Positions 49,720-58,553 of a stretch of DNA of 64,000 bases are shown piece by piece. A program made the translations under genes and the position numbers. The stretch's first letter is position 1, and each line of letters starts with the position of its first letter. The notes below the pieces were generated by a model. The model saw nothing but the letters and a program-made list of their open reading frames with translations, was not told where the DNA came from and searched no databases. The DNA is from Nocardioides albus (GTDB lineage: Bacteria > Actinomycetota > Actinomycetes > Propionibacteriales > Nocardioidaceae). The DNA lies in assembly GCF_014648255.1 (NCBI RefSeq), contig NZ_BMQT01000009.1:1-64000 (forward strand), given 5' to 3'.

Positions 49720-50031
49720 CTACCCGGCGCTGCCCCGGCGCTTCCTCCGGGCCAGCAGCAGGATCGCACCGAGCACGACTGCGGCGACGATGCCGCTCTT
49801 GATCTGGACGTCTCGGGATCTGGCGGCGACCTGGGCGTGCTGTTTCACGTCGTCGGCCTTCTGCTTCACTTCGTCGGCCTTCTGCTTGCCGCGAGCCTTC
49901 ACGTCCAGCCTGGCGGCGAGCTCGTCCAGGGTTTCGGCGACCTCATGCCGTTTGGCGTCGAGCTCGGCCTCGACAGCGGCCATGCTGGTGTGTTCGTGGG
50001 CCCCTGCGGGCCCGGTGGAGTTGTGCGTCAT
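49720..50031 (-). CDS. DUF3618 membrane protein
   Basis: 103 residues matching the actinobacterial DUF3618 pattern: AAVEAELDAKRHEVAETLDE, LAARLDVKARGKQKADEVK, and one C-terminal transmembrane helix GIVAAVVLGAILLLARRKRR. Charged helical N terminus in the cytoplasm, short basic tail. Last gene of a three-gene operon of small envelope proteins; start overlaps the holin-like stop by four bases. Function unknown, perhaps envelope stress. Confidence 0.85.
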   Translation of the reverse strand: MTHNSTGPAGAHEHTSMAAVEAELDAKRHEVAETLDELAARLDVKARGKQKADEVKQKADDVKQHAQVAARSRDVQIKSGIVAAVVLGAILLLARRKRRGSAG

Positions 50032-50450
50032 GGCGTGCTCCTCGCGGTGCGGTCATCGGGTCGGCGGTGCTTGACGGCCTCTACGTCCCGCTTGATGCTC
50101 TCAGTGGCACGCTCGGGCTTCAGCGGGGCTCCCTCGGAGACCTGCTTCTTACCGAGCAGCGCGACGATGCCGGCGATGGCCAGGATCACGACACCGACCA
50201 GCAGCGCGGCCAGCCAGGCGTCGAGGACCAGGGACAGGGCCAGGATCGCCGTGGCGATCAGGACACCGAGGCCGTACAGCGCCAGCAAGCCGGCGGCGCC
50301 GAACGCTCCGGCGCCCTTGCCGGTGTGCTTGGCCTTCTCGGTCAGTTCGAGGCGGGCGAGCTCGAGCTCACCTCGTACGAGGCCGGACACCTCGTCCGAG
50401 AGCCGGGAGACGAGCTCACCCATCGACGCGTCGCTCGGTTGAGCGGTCAC
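50028..50450 (-). CDS. putative actinobacterial holin-X family membrane protein
   Basis: 140 residues from a GTG that overlaps the upstream stop (GTGA). MGELVSRLSDEVSGLVRGEL, then ELARLELTEKAKHTGKGAGA, then two hydrophobic helices (GLLALYGLGVLIATAILALS, AALLVGVVILAIAGIVALL) match the holin-X (PF07332) family, common in actinobacteria and not necessarily phage-derived. Confidence 0.85.
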   Translation of the reverse strand: MTAQPSDASMGELVSRLSDEVSGLVRGELELARLELTEKAKHTGKGAGAFGAAGLLALYGLGVLIATAILALSLVLDAWLAALLVGVVILAIAGIVALLGKKQVSEGAPLKPERATESIKRDVEAVKHRRPDDRTARSTP

Positions 50451-50785
50451 GACTCCCACCCCCGCGGCGTGCCGGTGACCGGGTCGGCGGAGGCTGCAGG
50501 ACTCGGGGCGCTCGGCGTGGTCTGGTGGGACGACGTAGAGCCAGTAGAGCCCGTGGAGGTGTGGCCAGGCATCTTGTCCTGGACCTTCTCCTGGACGGCG
50601 TGCCGGGCGGTATCCGCCGTTTCCTCGGCGACGACTCGGGCGTGGTGGGCCTTCTGCTGGACCCGCGGGTCCTGCCACAGACCCTGGGCCTTGGCGACGA
50701 TGGCGTCGTACCGCTCGCGGCCGGCGCGGGCGCCGAGCAGGTAGCCGATGCCGAAAGCAGTCAACAACGCTGGTTTCTTGAACAT
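50447..50785 (-). CDS. small YtxH-like membrane-associated protein
   Basis: 112 residues. The N-terminal hydrophobic segment FKKPALLTAFGIGYLLGARA is followed by the GRERYD motif typical of these actinobacterial proteins, a charged helix, and a Ser/Thr/Pro-rich tail. AGAGGAA precedes the ATG at 50785. It heads the three-gene operon with the holin-X and DUF3618 genes. Confidence 0.8.
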   Translation of the reverse strand: MFKKPALLTAFGIGYLLGARAGRERYDAIVAKAQGLWQDPRVQQKAHHARVVAEETADTARHAVQEKVQDKMPGHTSTGSTGSTSSHQTTPSAPSPAASADPVTGTPRGWES

Positions 50786-50871
50786 GTGTGTTCCTCTCAT
50801 CGTTGTACACCGGGCCGGTACCCAGTTGACGCGGGGAGATACACGGTTCGATCCGAGGCTCAGCCCGAGGC

Positions 50872-52272
50872 TCAGCCGGTGACCGTCCGGATCAGCTTCT
50901 TGTTGACGAACTCGTCCATCCCGAGCCGGCCGAGCTCGCGCCCGAAGCCGGAGCGCTTGATGCCGCCGAAAGGCAGCTCCGCGCCCTCCGCACCGACGCC
51001 GTTGACGAAGACCATCCCCGCCTCGATCCGGTCCGCGACTCGGGCCGCCTGGTCGGGATCGGTGCTGAAGACGTACGACCCGAGCCCGTACGGGGTGTCG
51101 TTGGCGATCCGGATCGCGTCGTCCTCGTCAGCGGCGCAGAAGACCATCGCGACCGGGCCGAACAGCTCTTGGCGGGCAAGGTCGTCCTCAGCGTCGAGCC
51201 CCGTCAGGACGCCGGCCGGAAAGTACGCACCGGACCGGTCGCCGGCGCAGGCGAGCTCGGCGCCCTGTGCGACGACGGCGTCGACCTGCCGGGCGAGGGC
51301 CTCCGCGGCGGCGACAGAGGCCAGCGGCGCACCGGTGTCCTCGGCCAGCAGCCGCTGGGTGAACCTCGCGACGAAGTCGTCGTAGAGGTCGTGGACGACC
51401 ACGAACCGCTTCGCGGCGTTGCAGGCCTGGCCGGTGTTCTCCAGCCTTGCTTCCACCGCCGCGGAGACGGTGGCGTCCATGTCGTCGGTGGAGAGCACGA
51501 TGAACGGGTCGGAACCGCCGAGCTCGAGGACGACCTTCTTGAGGTGACGCCCGGCGATCTCGGCCACGGCGGTACCCGCCCGCTCCGAGCCCGTCAACGA
51601 GACACCCGCGACCCGCGGGTCGGCGATGACCTCGGCGATCTGCTCGTTGGTGGCGAAGACGTTGACGTACGCGCCCTCAGGGAACCCGGCGTCGACGAAG
51701 ATCTGCGCCAGCGCCACGGCCGAGGCGGGACACTGCGGCGCATGCTTGAGGACGACGGTGTTGCCGGTGGCCAAGTTGGGCGCCGCGAAGCGGGCCACCT
51801 GGTAGAAGGGGAAGTTCCACGGCATGATGCCCAGCAGCACGCCGACCGGCGACCGGCGGACGACCGCGGTGCCGGCGCCGGAGGTCACCTCGAGGACCTC
51901 GTCGGCCAGGAACTGCTCGGCATGGTCCGCGTAGTAGGTGTAGATCTCGACGCAGAAGTCGATCTCGCCCTCCGCCTCGGGCAACGGCTTGCCCATCTCC
52001 TGTCGGATGATGGCGGCGAGCTCGTCGCGACGCTCGGCGTGCAGGCCAGCCACCCGGCGTAGCAGGGCTGCCCGGTCGGCCACCGAGGTCGTTCGTCCCC
52101 AGCCGGACGCCGCGCCATGGGCCGCCTCGACGGCGGCGTCGACCTCGGCGGCCGTCGCGGTCGGGTAGGTGGCGAGGAGCTCGCCGGTGGCCGGGTCGGT
52201 CACCGCGTACGTCGCCTCCGCCGTCGTGGCAGGGTTGTCGATGTCGATGGTGGTGTCGGGGTTGCTGGTCAT
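50872..52272 (-). CDS. aldehyde dehydrogenase, succinate-semialdehyde or 4-guanidinobutanal type
   Basis: A 466-residue ALDH: IMPWNFPFYQVARFAAPNLA, LTGSERAGTAVAEIAG, LELGGSDPFIVLSTDDMDA (Glu) and LENTGQACNAAKRFVV (catalytic Cys). GabD-like throughout. Start overlaps the symporter stop by four bases. In the operon with a ureohydrolase and a ThDP decarboxylase it may oxidise 4-guanidinobutanal to 4-guanidinobutanoate or succinate semialdehyde to succinate. Confidence 0.92.
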   Translation of the reverse strand: MTSNPDTTIDIDNPATTAEATYAVTDPATGELLATYPTATAAEVDAAVEAAHGAASGWGRTTSVADRAALLRRVAGLHAERRDELAAIIRQEMGKPLPEAEGEIDFCVEIYTYYADHAEQFLADEVLEVTSGAGTAVVRRSPVGVLLGIMPWNFPFYQVARFAAPNLATGNTVVLKHAPQCPASAVALAQIFVDAGFPEGAYVNVFATNEQIAEVIADPRVAGVSLTGSERAGTAVAEIAGRHLKKVVLELGGSDPFIVLSTDDMDATVSAAVEARLENTGQACNAAKRFVVVHDLYDDFVARFTQRLLAEDTGAPLASVAAAEALARQVDAVVAQGAELACAGDRSGAYFPAGVLTGLDAEDDLARQELFGPVAMVFCAADEDDAIRIANDTPYGLGSYVFSTDPDQAARVADRIEAGMVFVNGVGAEGAELPFGGIKRSGFGRELGRLGMDEFVNKKLIRTVTG

Positions 52273-53762
52273 CGGGACTCCTCCGCCGCCAGAGCGGGGC
52301 TGTCGCCGGAAACATCAGCCGACTCCCCGCCGGCGAGCCGGCTGGTCCACTCCCGCATCACGGCAGGGTCGGTCGGAGGGGTGAGCAGGCTGACCACGAC
52401 GTACGCCACGGCGCTGACGAAGAGGCCCACGTAGATCGGCTCGTTGGCGAGGACATCGCCGACGATCGCCATCGTCGACAGCGTGGCGATGGTGCCGGTG
52501 ACCATCGCCGCCACCGCGCCCGCGCCCGTCCCGCGGCGCCACACGAAGCCGCCCAGGATCGGCACCAGCAGACCCCCGACGAGGATGTCGTAGGCGATCG
52601 TCAGCCCAGAGACGACATCGTTGAGGAGCGAGGCGAGGACGACCACGACGAGGCCGATCACGACGACGTAGATCCGGTTGGCGAGCACGTCGTGCTCGGG
52701 GTTCTCCGACTCGTCCGTGACCTCCGCCGGGGTGCGCCCGAGCAGCCGGGCGAGCAGCGGTTGCACATCCGCGCGAGCCACCGTCGCCGTCGCGATCAGC
52801 GCGCCCGAGGCGGTCGACATCATCGCGGCGACCGCCGCGGCGAGGACGAGTCCGCTGACGCCGACGGGGAGGATCGACTCGGCGATGGTGGCGTAGGCGT
52901 CGTCGCGGTTGTCGACGGTCATGAAGGTGGAGGCCGCGGCGCCGATCAGCGCGCCGGCCACCCCGTAGAGCAGGCAGTAGACACCGGCCGCGGTGCCACC
53001 CCAGCGGGCCACCTGCGGCGAGCGGGCGGTGAAGACCCGCTGCCAGATGTCCTGCCCGATCAGCATGCCGAGCGTGTAGACGACGAAGTAGGTGATGATC
53101 GTTCCGGTGCCGATCGCGCCGATGTCGAAGACCGAGTCCGCGGCGCGAGCCTTGATCCCGTCAAGACCCCCGGCGTGGTTCCAGGTGAAGGGCAGGAGCA
53201 GGAAGAAGACACCGATGGTCTTCAGGACGAACTGCACCATGTCGGTCAGGGTGATCGACCACATCCCGCCGATGCTGGAGTAGATCACCACGATGACCCC
53301 GCCGATCAGGATGGAGACGACGCGGTCGCTGCCGAAGAGGACGTTGAACACGGTCGCGTACGCCATCGTCGAGGTGACGGTGAGCATCAGCGTGTAGGCC
53401 ATCATGATCACGCCCGAGGCGGCGGTCGCTCCGACGCCGTAGCGCAGCGCCAGCATCTGGGCGACGGTGAAGATCCGCAGCCGTTGGATCCTGCCGGCGA
53501 AGAGCAGGCTCAGCGCCAGGACGCCGAAGGCGATCGCCGCGACCAGCCACGCGCCGGAGATGCCGTACTCGTAGCCGAGCGCGACCCCGCCGACGGTCGA
53601 GGCACCTCCCAGGACGACGGCGGCCATGGTGCCGGTGTAGAGCATCGGACCGAGTCGGCGCCCGGCGACGAGGAAGTCGGAGCTGTCCTTGGTCCGGCTC
53701 TTGCCCCACCAGCCGAAGGCGACCATGGCGGCGAGGTAGATGACGATGATGGTGAGATCCAT
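52269..53762 (-). CDS. sodium:solute symporter (SSS family)
   Basis: A 497-residue membrane protein with about 13 helices: YLAAMVAFGWWGKSRTKDSS, DFLVAGRRLGPMLYTGTMAA, VLGGASTVGGVALGYEYGIS and MSTASGALIATATVARADV, typical of the SSSF family that imports amino acids, polyamines, urea or carboxylates with Na+. Third gene of the operon. Likely imports the arginine- or guanidine-type substrate (inference). Confidence 0.9.
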   Translation of the reverse strand: MDLTIIVIYLAAMVAFGWWGKSRTKDSSDFLVAGRRLGPMLYTGTMAAVVLGGASTVGGVALGYEYGISGAWLVAAIAFGVLALSLLFAGRIQRLRIFTVAQMLALRYGVGATAASGVIMMAYTLMLTVTSTMAYATVFNVLFGSDRVVSILIGGVIVVIYSSIGGMWSITLTDMVQFVLKTIGVFFLLLPFTWNHAGGLDGIKARAADSVFDIGAIGTGTIITYFVVYTLGMLIGQDIWQRVFTARSPQVARWGGTAAGVYCLLYGVAGALIGAAASTFMTVDNRDDAYATIAESILPVGVSGLVLAAAVAAMMSTASGALIATATVARADVQPLLARLLGRTPAEVTDESENPEHDVLANRIYVVVIGLVVVVLASLLNDVVSGLTIAYDILVGGLLVPILGGFVWRRGTGAGAVAAMVTGTIATLSTMAIVGDVLANEPIYVGLFVSAVAYVVVSLLTPPTDPAVMREWTSRLAGGESADVSGDSPALAAEESR

Positions 53763-53802
53763 GAGGGCTCCCGGTGAGGTGGGCTCGGTCAGGTCGGTGC
53801 GG

Positions 53803-55425
53803 TCAGGTGGCGGAGAACATGCGGAGGGTCGCCGGCAGGACGACCATCGCTGGTCCGCTGGTGGCGAAGGTGCCGGCGACGACGTCGCCGACGGTCTCGG
53901 GGGTCGCGGCGTGCACGGGGATGCCGAACGCCTCGGCGAGGCGGACGAAGTCAGGACGGGCGAGCTCGGTCGCGGTGGCTTCCCCGAACGCGCCGGTCAT
54001 GTACTCGCGCAGGATCCCGTAGCCGCCGTCGTCGATCACCAGCCAGGTGAGATCGGCATCGTGCTGGCGGGCGGTGGCGAGCTCGGCGATGGAATACATC
54101 GCGCCACCGTCGCCGGTGACCGCGAAGGCGCGCCGCCCGGTCCCCACCGCGGCGCCGATCGCCGCGGGAAAGCCCAGCCCGAGACCGCCGGACGCCTGCG
54201 CCGTGTGGAAGCCGCCGCTGCGCGGGTCCCAGGCCGACCAGGCCCAGTACGCCGCGATGGTCATGTCCCAGAAGGTCTCGGTGTCGTCGGGCACGGCCGC
54301 GCGAAGGTCGGCGAGCAGCCGCTGCTCGGCCGCGAGGTCCTGGCTGTCGAGCCTGGCCTGGACCCGGGCGCGCAGCTCCGCGGCGACGCTCGCGCCAGAC
54401 CGCCTCGCACCTGGCCGCGCACCGGCCTCGGGAAGTGCCGCGGCGACGTCGGCCAGCGCAGCAGCGGCGTCGGCATGCACGCCGAGCACGTCGTGGTTGG
54501 AGCCGAGCACCCTCGCCTCGGCGTCGACCTGGATCGCCCGGCCGCGCGGGGCGAACGTGCCGTAGTTGCTGGTCACCTCACCGAACGAGGTGCCGAGGGC
54601 GAGCAGGACGTCGGCGTCCTCGAGCAGGTCGGTGGTGAACCGGTCCTCGATCCACGCGCCCGCACTCAGCGGGTGCGCGAGCGGGATCGCTCCGTTGCCA
54701 CCGGCGGTCGAGACCACCGGGGCGTCGAGAGTCTCGGCGAGGGCGACCAGCGCCTCCGGCGCGCCCGCGGAGCGACGTACGCCGCCCCCGGCGAGGATCA
54801 CCGGACGCTCGGCCCCGGCCAGCAGCCGAGCGGCCTCGGCAGCGACCTCCGGCCGAGGCCGGCGCGGTGCGGGCACCTCCGCGTCCAGCCCGGTCACCGG
54901 CGGGACCGCGACCTCCTCGAGGAGCACGTCCTGCGGGATCTCGACCCATACCGGCCCGGCCGGGGCCGCCTGTGCAGTGGCCCACGCGTCGGCGAGCACG
55001 CCGGGGATGGCCGCCGCGTCGCGGACCGTGGCGGTGGACTTGGTGACGTTGCGGGCGCTGGCCTGCTGGTCGTCGAGCTGGTGCAGATAGCCCTTGCGGG
55101 CACCGCCGAGCCCGTCGCGCGGGATCTGGCTGGTGATCATCAGGACCGGGACGCACGCGGCGTACGCCTCCTGGAGGGCGCCCAGCGCGGTGAGTGCCCC
55201 CGGTCCGGTGGAGCAGAACACCACGCCGACCTGGCCGGTCGTCCGGGCGTAGCCGTCGGCCGCGAAGACGGAGTTGTTCTCCACCCGCGAGGAGACGAAG
55301 CTCAGCTCGCTGCGCCGGATGGCGTCGAAGAGACCGAGCGCGTGCTGCCCCGGGATGCCGAATACATGGGTCGCACCGAGCGCGGTCAGGCTCTCGACCG
55401 TGACGTCGCCGCCGTTGCGCGTCAT
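53803..55425 (-). CDS. ThDP-dependent decarboxylase, acetolactate-synthase-like (AruI candidate)
   Basis: A 540-residue ThDP enzyme: catalytic-Glu region RVENNSVFAADGYARTTGQV, PAGPVWVEIPQDVLLEE, central FAD/nucleotide-like domain, and C-terminal ThDP motif GDGGAMYSIAELATARQ ... DDGGYG (Asp instead of the usual Asn). The start codon overlaps the ureohydrolase stop (TGATG). P. aeruginosa AruI, the 2-oxoarginine decarboxylase, is from this family; gene context favours that role over acetolactate synthesis, since no small subunit or ilv gene is near. Confidence 0.87.
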   Translation of the reverse strand: MTRNGGDVTVESLTALGATHVFGIPGQHALGLFDAIRRSELSFVSSRVENNSVFAADGYARTTGQVGVVFCSTGPGALTALGALQEAYAACVPVLMITSQIPRDGLGGARKGYLHQLDDQQASARNVTKSTATVRDAAAIPGVLADAWATAQAAPAGPVWVEIPQDVLLEEVAVPPVTGLDAEVPAPRRPRPEVAAEAARLLAGAERPVILAGGGVRRSAGAPEALVALAETLDAPVVSTAGGNGAIPLAHPLSAGAWIEDRFTTDLLEDADVLLALGTSFGEVTSNYGTFAPRGRAIQVDAEARVLGSNHDVLGVHADAAAALADVAAALPEAGARPGARRSGASVAAELRARVQARLDSQDLAAEQRLLADLRAAVPDDTETFWDMTIAAYWAWSAWDPRSGGFHTAQASGGLGLGFPAAIGAAVGTGRRAFAVTGDGGAMYSIAELATARQHDADLTWLVIDDGGYGILREYMTGAFGEATATELARPDFVRLAEAFGIPVHAATPETVGDVVAGTFATSGPAMVVLPATLRMFSAT

Positions 55426-56372
55426 CACGCCTGACCTCCGTGTCGCATGGCGAGGAGCGAGACCAGGTCGTAGGCCACGTGCGAGGCGGCGACCCCGGTC
55501 AGCTCGGCATGGTCGTACGCCGGGGCGACCTCCACCACGTCGGCCCCGATCAGGTTGAGGCCGACGAAGCCGCGCAGGATCTCGAGCAGCTCGCGCGAGG
55601 TGAGCCCGCCGGCCTCGGGGGTGCCGGTGCCGGGCGCGTGCGCCGGGTCGAGGACGTCGATGTCGATCGAGACGTAGACCGGCCGGTTGCCGACCCGCTG
55701 CCTGATCTTGTCCACCACCTCGTCGACGCCCTGGCGGAAGACGTCGGAGGAGGTGACGATCCCGAAGCCGAAGCGACGGTCTTCCTCGAGATCCTTCTTG
55801 CCGTAGAGGGGTCCGCGGGTGCCGACGTGGCACAGCGCCTCGGTGTCGAGGACGCCTTCCTCGACCGCCCGGCGGAACGGGGTGCCATGGGTGTACTCGG
55901 CACCGAAGTAGGTGTCCCAGGTGTCCAGGTGGGCATCGAAGTGCACCAGCGCGACCGGTCCGTGGCGCTCGGCCGCGGCGCGCAGCAGCGGGAGCGCGAT
56001 GGTGTGGTCTCCGCCGATCGTGACCAGCCGGGTCCCGCCCGCGGTGAGGTCGAGCGCCGAGGCCTGGACGGTCTCGAGCGCCTCGTTGATGTTGAACGGG
56101 TTCGCTGCGATGTCGCCCGCGTCGACCACCTGAGCCGCGGCGAACGGCGAGACGTCCAGCGCCGGGTTGTAGGGGCGCAGCAGGCGCGAGGACTCCCGAA
56201 CGTGCGACGGACCGAACCGGGCACCGGGCCGGTAGGAGACGCCCGTGTCGAACGGGACACCGACGATCGCGATGTCGGCACGCTCCACCTGGTCGAGCCG
56301 AGGCAGGCGGGCGAACGTGGCGAAGCCGGCGTAGCGCGGGTTCTTGGAGGCGTCGACGGGGCCGACGGGCAT
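55425..56372 (-). CDS. ureohydrolase (agmatinase/guanidinobutyrase type)
   Basis: A 315-residue ureohydrolase with all Mn ligand motifs: GGDHTIALPLL, HFDAHLDTWDTYF and SIDIDVLDPAHAPGTGTPE. It hydrolyses a guanidino compound to urea and an amine. Agmatinase (to putrescine) and 4-guanidinobutyrase (to GABA) cannot be separated by eye; the following ThDP decarboxylase and aldehyde dehydrogenase favour guanidinobutyrase. First gene of the leftward operon, divergent from a two-unit Lrp regulator. Confidence 0.92.
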   Translation of the reverse strand: MPVGPVDASKNPRYAGFATFARLPRLDQVERADIAIVGVPFDTGVSYRPGARFGPSHVRESSRLLRPYNPALDVSPFAAAQVVDAGDIAANPFNINEALETVQASALDLTAGGTRLVTIGGDHTIALPLLRAAAERHGPVALVHFDAHLDTWDTYFGAEYTHGTPFRRAVEEGVLDTEALCHVGTRGPLYGKKDLEEDRRFGFGIVTSSDVFRQGVDEVVDKIRQRVGNRPVYVSIDIDVLDPAHAPGTGTPEAGGLTSRELLEILRGFVGLNLIGADVVEVAPAYDHAELTGVAASHVAYDLVSLLAMRHGGQA

Positions 56373-56477
56373 GAGGTGTCTCCTACGGAAGTGAGGAACA
56401 GGGCGACTGAGATCCGCGTCACTCTAAGATCATCCGACGCTCACCTGCAATCACTTCGATCTTTACTCACCCGCTAG

Positions 56478-56505
56478 AACTGTCGATATGCCATCAGCGG
56501 CAGTT
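56478..56505. promoter_or_regulatory. candidate operator between ureohydrolase and Lrp genes
   Basis: AACTGTCG (56478-56485) and CGGCAGTT (56498-56505) are inverted repeats with one mismatch and a 12-bp spacer, in a 202-bp divergent spacer that is notably AT-richer than its surroundings. Probably the site for the adjacent Lrp-type regulator. Confidence 0.45.
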
Positions 56506-56574
56506 GAATCCGTCATAATCGCAGTGATGGGCCAGATCTGAGGCTCGATACGACACCGGAGGCGTACCCAAAAA

Positions 56575-57501
56575 ATGTCGAACGAAATCGCACCCGGCGT
56601 GCTCGATGACACCGATGAGGCGATCGTCGTCCTCCTCGAGGAGGACGGGCGACTCACCCATCGCGAGATCGCGGCGCGGGTCGACCTCTCCCGCTCGGCT
56701 GCGGCCGCGCGGGTCCAACGGCTCTTGTCCGAAGGGCACATCGATGTGCGAGGTGTCGTCCACCCAGCCGTACTGGGCCACGACGTCCTCGCGCACGTCT
56801 CGGTCGGCGTCAACGGATCCGCGAGCCGGGTAGCGCAGGCGCTCGCCGCCCGCGAGGACACCACCCTGGTGTCGATGACCAGCGGCGCCCACGCCCTGGT
56901 CGTGGAGCTCCGCGCCCGCGACATCGTCGAGATCGACGATGCCCTCGCCGAGCTGCGGGCGATCGACGGCATCCTGACCACGGAGACCCTCCTCTACACC
57001 GAGGTGATCCGCGACGTCGCCGCCCCGGTCGGCCCTGCACCGGCGGCCGGATCGCTCGACGAGACCGACTACGCGCTATTGCGCGCGCTGCAGTCGAACG
57101 GCCGTGCGTCGTTCGTCGACCTCGCCGCGAGCGTCGGCCTCTCCCCCGCAGGCACGCGGCGCCGGGTGGTCCGTCTGCTCGCCGGCAACGTCGTTCGTGT
57201 CGGCGCCGTGGTGCGCCACTCCGGGCGGGAGCGGCGGGCGGCGACCGGAATCGGCCTCCGTCTCGACGGCGCCGCCCACCGCCCGATCGCCGCGCAGCTC
57301 GCCCAGCTCCCGTCGGCGACCTTCCTCGCGCGGACCCTGGGACGCTACGACGCGCTGCTCACGGTCAACACCGCCACCTCTGGCGGCCTGGTCGAGGTGC
57401 TCGACCACATCCGCGACCTCGATGGCGTCCGAGAGGCCGAGACGTGGAGCCATCTCCGCTTCGTCAAGGAGACGTACGCCTCCCTCCACCTGGGCGCCTG
57501 A
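56575..57501 (+). CDS. double-length Lrp/AsnC-family regulator
   Basis: A 308-residue protein containing two Lrp-like units. Unit 1 has a helix-turn-helix at about 10-60 (LTHREIAARVDLSRSAAAAR) and a RAM-like domain; unit 2 has a second helix-turn-helix at about 160-210 (ASFVDLAASVGLSPAGTRRR) and another RAM-like half. Double-length Lrp proteins are known in actinobacteria. It is divergent from the ureohydrolase operon and likely controls it in response to arginine or a derivative. GGAGG lies about 12 bases before the ATG. Confidence 0.88.
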   Translation: MSNEIAPGVLDDTDEAIVVLLEEDGRLTHREIAARVDLSRSAAAARVQRLLSEGHIDVRGVVHPAVLGHDVLAHVSVGVNGSASRVAQALAAREDTTLVSMTSGAHALVVELRARDIVEIDDALAELRAIDGILTTETLLYTEVIRDVAAPVGPAPAAGSLDETDYALLRALQSNGRASFVDLAASVGLSPAGTRRRVVRLLAGNVVRVGAVVRHSGRERRAATGIGLRLDGAAHRPIAAQLAQLPSATFLARTLGRYDALLTVNTATSGGLVEVLDHIRDLDGVREAETWSHLRFVKETYASLHLGA

Positions 57502-57511
57502 GAGGCGGCGA

Positions 57512-58390
57512 TCAGCCCCTGTGGGGACGGATACGCCGGGACGCGACGGCGTCCAACGTCGCCCCGAGCGCGGCGGTGACGTCGTCGGGGTTCTCGTGGG
57601 CGACACCGAGGAAGATCGCGTCGACGATCACCAGCTGCGCCATCCGGCTCGACATCGCGCCGTACCGGAACCGGGTCTCGCGCGAGACGGTGGTGAGGGT
57701 GGCGTCGGCGAGCTCGGCAAGCGGTGAGTCGGGGAAGTTGGTGACAGCGACGGTGAAGGCACCCCGGCCGGCGGCGGTGTGGAGCGCGGAGACCGCCTCC
57801 TCGGTCTCGCCGGAGTGAGAGAACGCGATGGCCACGGCGTCGGTCGGGAGGACGGCGGCGCTGGTGAGAGCGAGGTGGGCGTCGGCCCAGGCGTTGACCT
57901 GGTAACCGATCCGGCGCAGCTTCTGCTGGAGGTCCTGCGCTGCCAGGCCGCTGGAGGCCGAACCGTACGCGTCCACGACCGAGGCGGTCGTGATCGCCGC
58001 GACGACCCGGTCGAGCTCGTCGATGTCGAGCCTGTCCGCGGTCTCCTCGACCGCTCGCGCCTCTTGATAGGCGAGCTTGCGCACGACGTCCCGGGTGGTG
58101 TCGGCCGGATCGATGTCGCCCTCGGAGACGCCGAACTCGATCCGGCGGCCGGTCTCGCTGGCGCCCGCTCGCGCCAGCGCCAGCCGGAACGCCGAGTAGC
58201 CGGCGAACCCCAGGCTGCGGCAGAGCCTGGTGACGGTCGCGGTCGACGTCTCGTGGCGAGTGGCGAGCTCGGTGATGGTCAGCCCCGCGACGGTCGCCGG
58301 GTCCGCCAGGGCCGCGTCCGCCAGGCGCCGCTCGCTGGGCCGCAGCGCAGGCAGGGCCTGTCGCAGACCCACCAGGATGTCTTCGCTCAT
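57512..58390 (-). CDS. RpiR/MurR-family transcriptional regulator
   Basis: A 292-residue regulator with an N-terminal RpiR helix-turn-helix (LTITELATRHETSTATVTRL, CRSLGFAGYSAFRLALAR) and a C-terminal SIS sugar-phosphate domain (DAYGSASSGLAAQDLQQKL, AIAFSHSGETEEAVSAL). ATG 58390 has GAGGAG upstream. Divergent from an operon with murQ and anmK, so the effector is probably MurNAc-6-phosphate, as for MurR (inference). Confidence 0.92.
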   Translation of the reverse strand: MSEDILVGLRQALPALRPSERRLADAALADPATVAGLTITELATRHETSTATVTRLCRSLGFAGYSAFRLALARAGASETGRRIEFGVSEGDIDPADTTRDVVRKLAYQEARAVEETADRLDIDELDRVVAAITTASVVDAYGSASSGLAAQDLQQKLRRIGYQVNAWADAHLALTSAAVLPTDAVAIAFSHSGETEEAVSALHTAAGRGAFTVAVTNFPDSPLAELADATLTTVSRETRFRYGAMSSRMAQLVIVDAIFLGVAHENPDDVTAALGATLDAVASRRIRPHRG

Positions 58391-58429
58391 CGGCTCCTCG
58401 CTCGGCTCGACACAACAGCCTGTCAATAA

Positions 58430-58464
58430 TTGACCGGCAGGGGGTCACATCGGAAACATTTTGT
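58430..58464 (+). promoter_or_regulatory. murQ-operon promoter/operator region
   Basis: TGACC-N7-GGTCA (58431-58447) is a perfect 5-bp inverted repeat overlapping a TTGACC -35-like box (58430-58435), followed by the AT-rich AAACATTTTGTCAT. It lies between the divergent RpiR gene and the ABC operon and is a plausible repressor site overlapping the promoter. Confidence 0.45.
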
Positions 58465-58553
58465 CATAGGGTCGGGGAATCCGCGGGCCATGCCACTCCG
58501 GCACGGGCCCGACCTCTTGGCCCGAGCTCTTTGGCCCCACCCTAGGAGGATCC

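Noticed and set aside
50028..50450. Holin-like gene as evidence of a prophage.
   Set aside because: Holin-X proteins are common housekeeping membrane proteins in actinobacteria, and no other phage gene is present.
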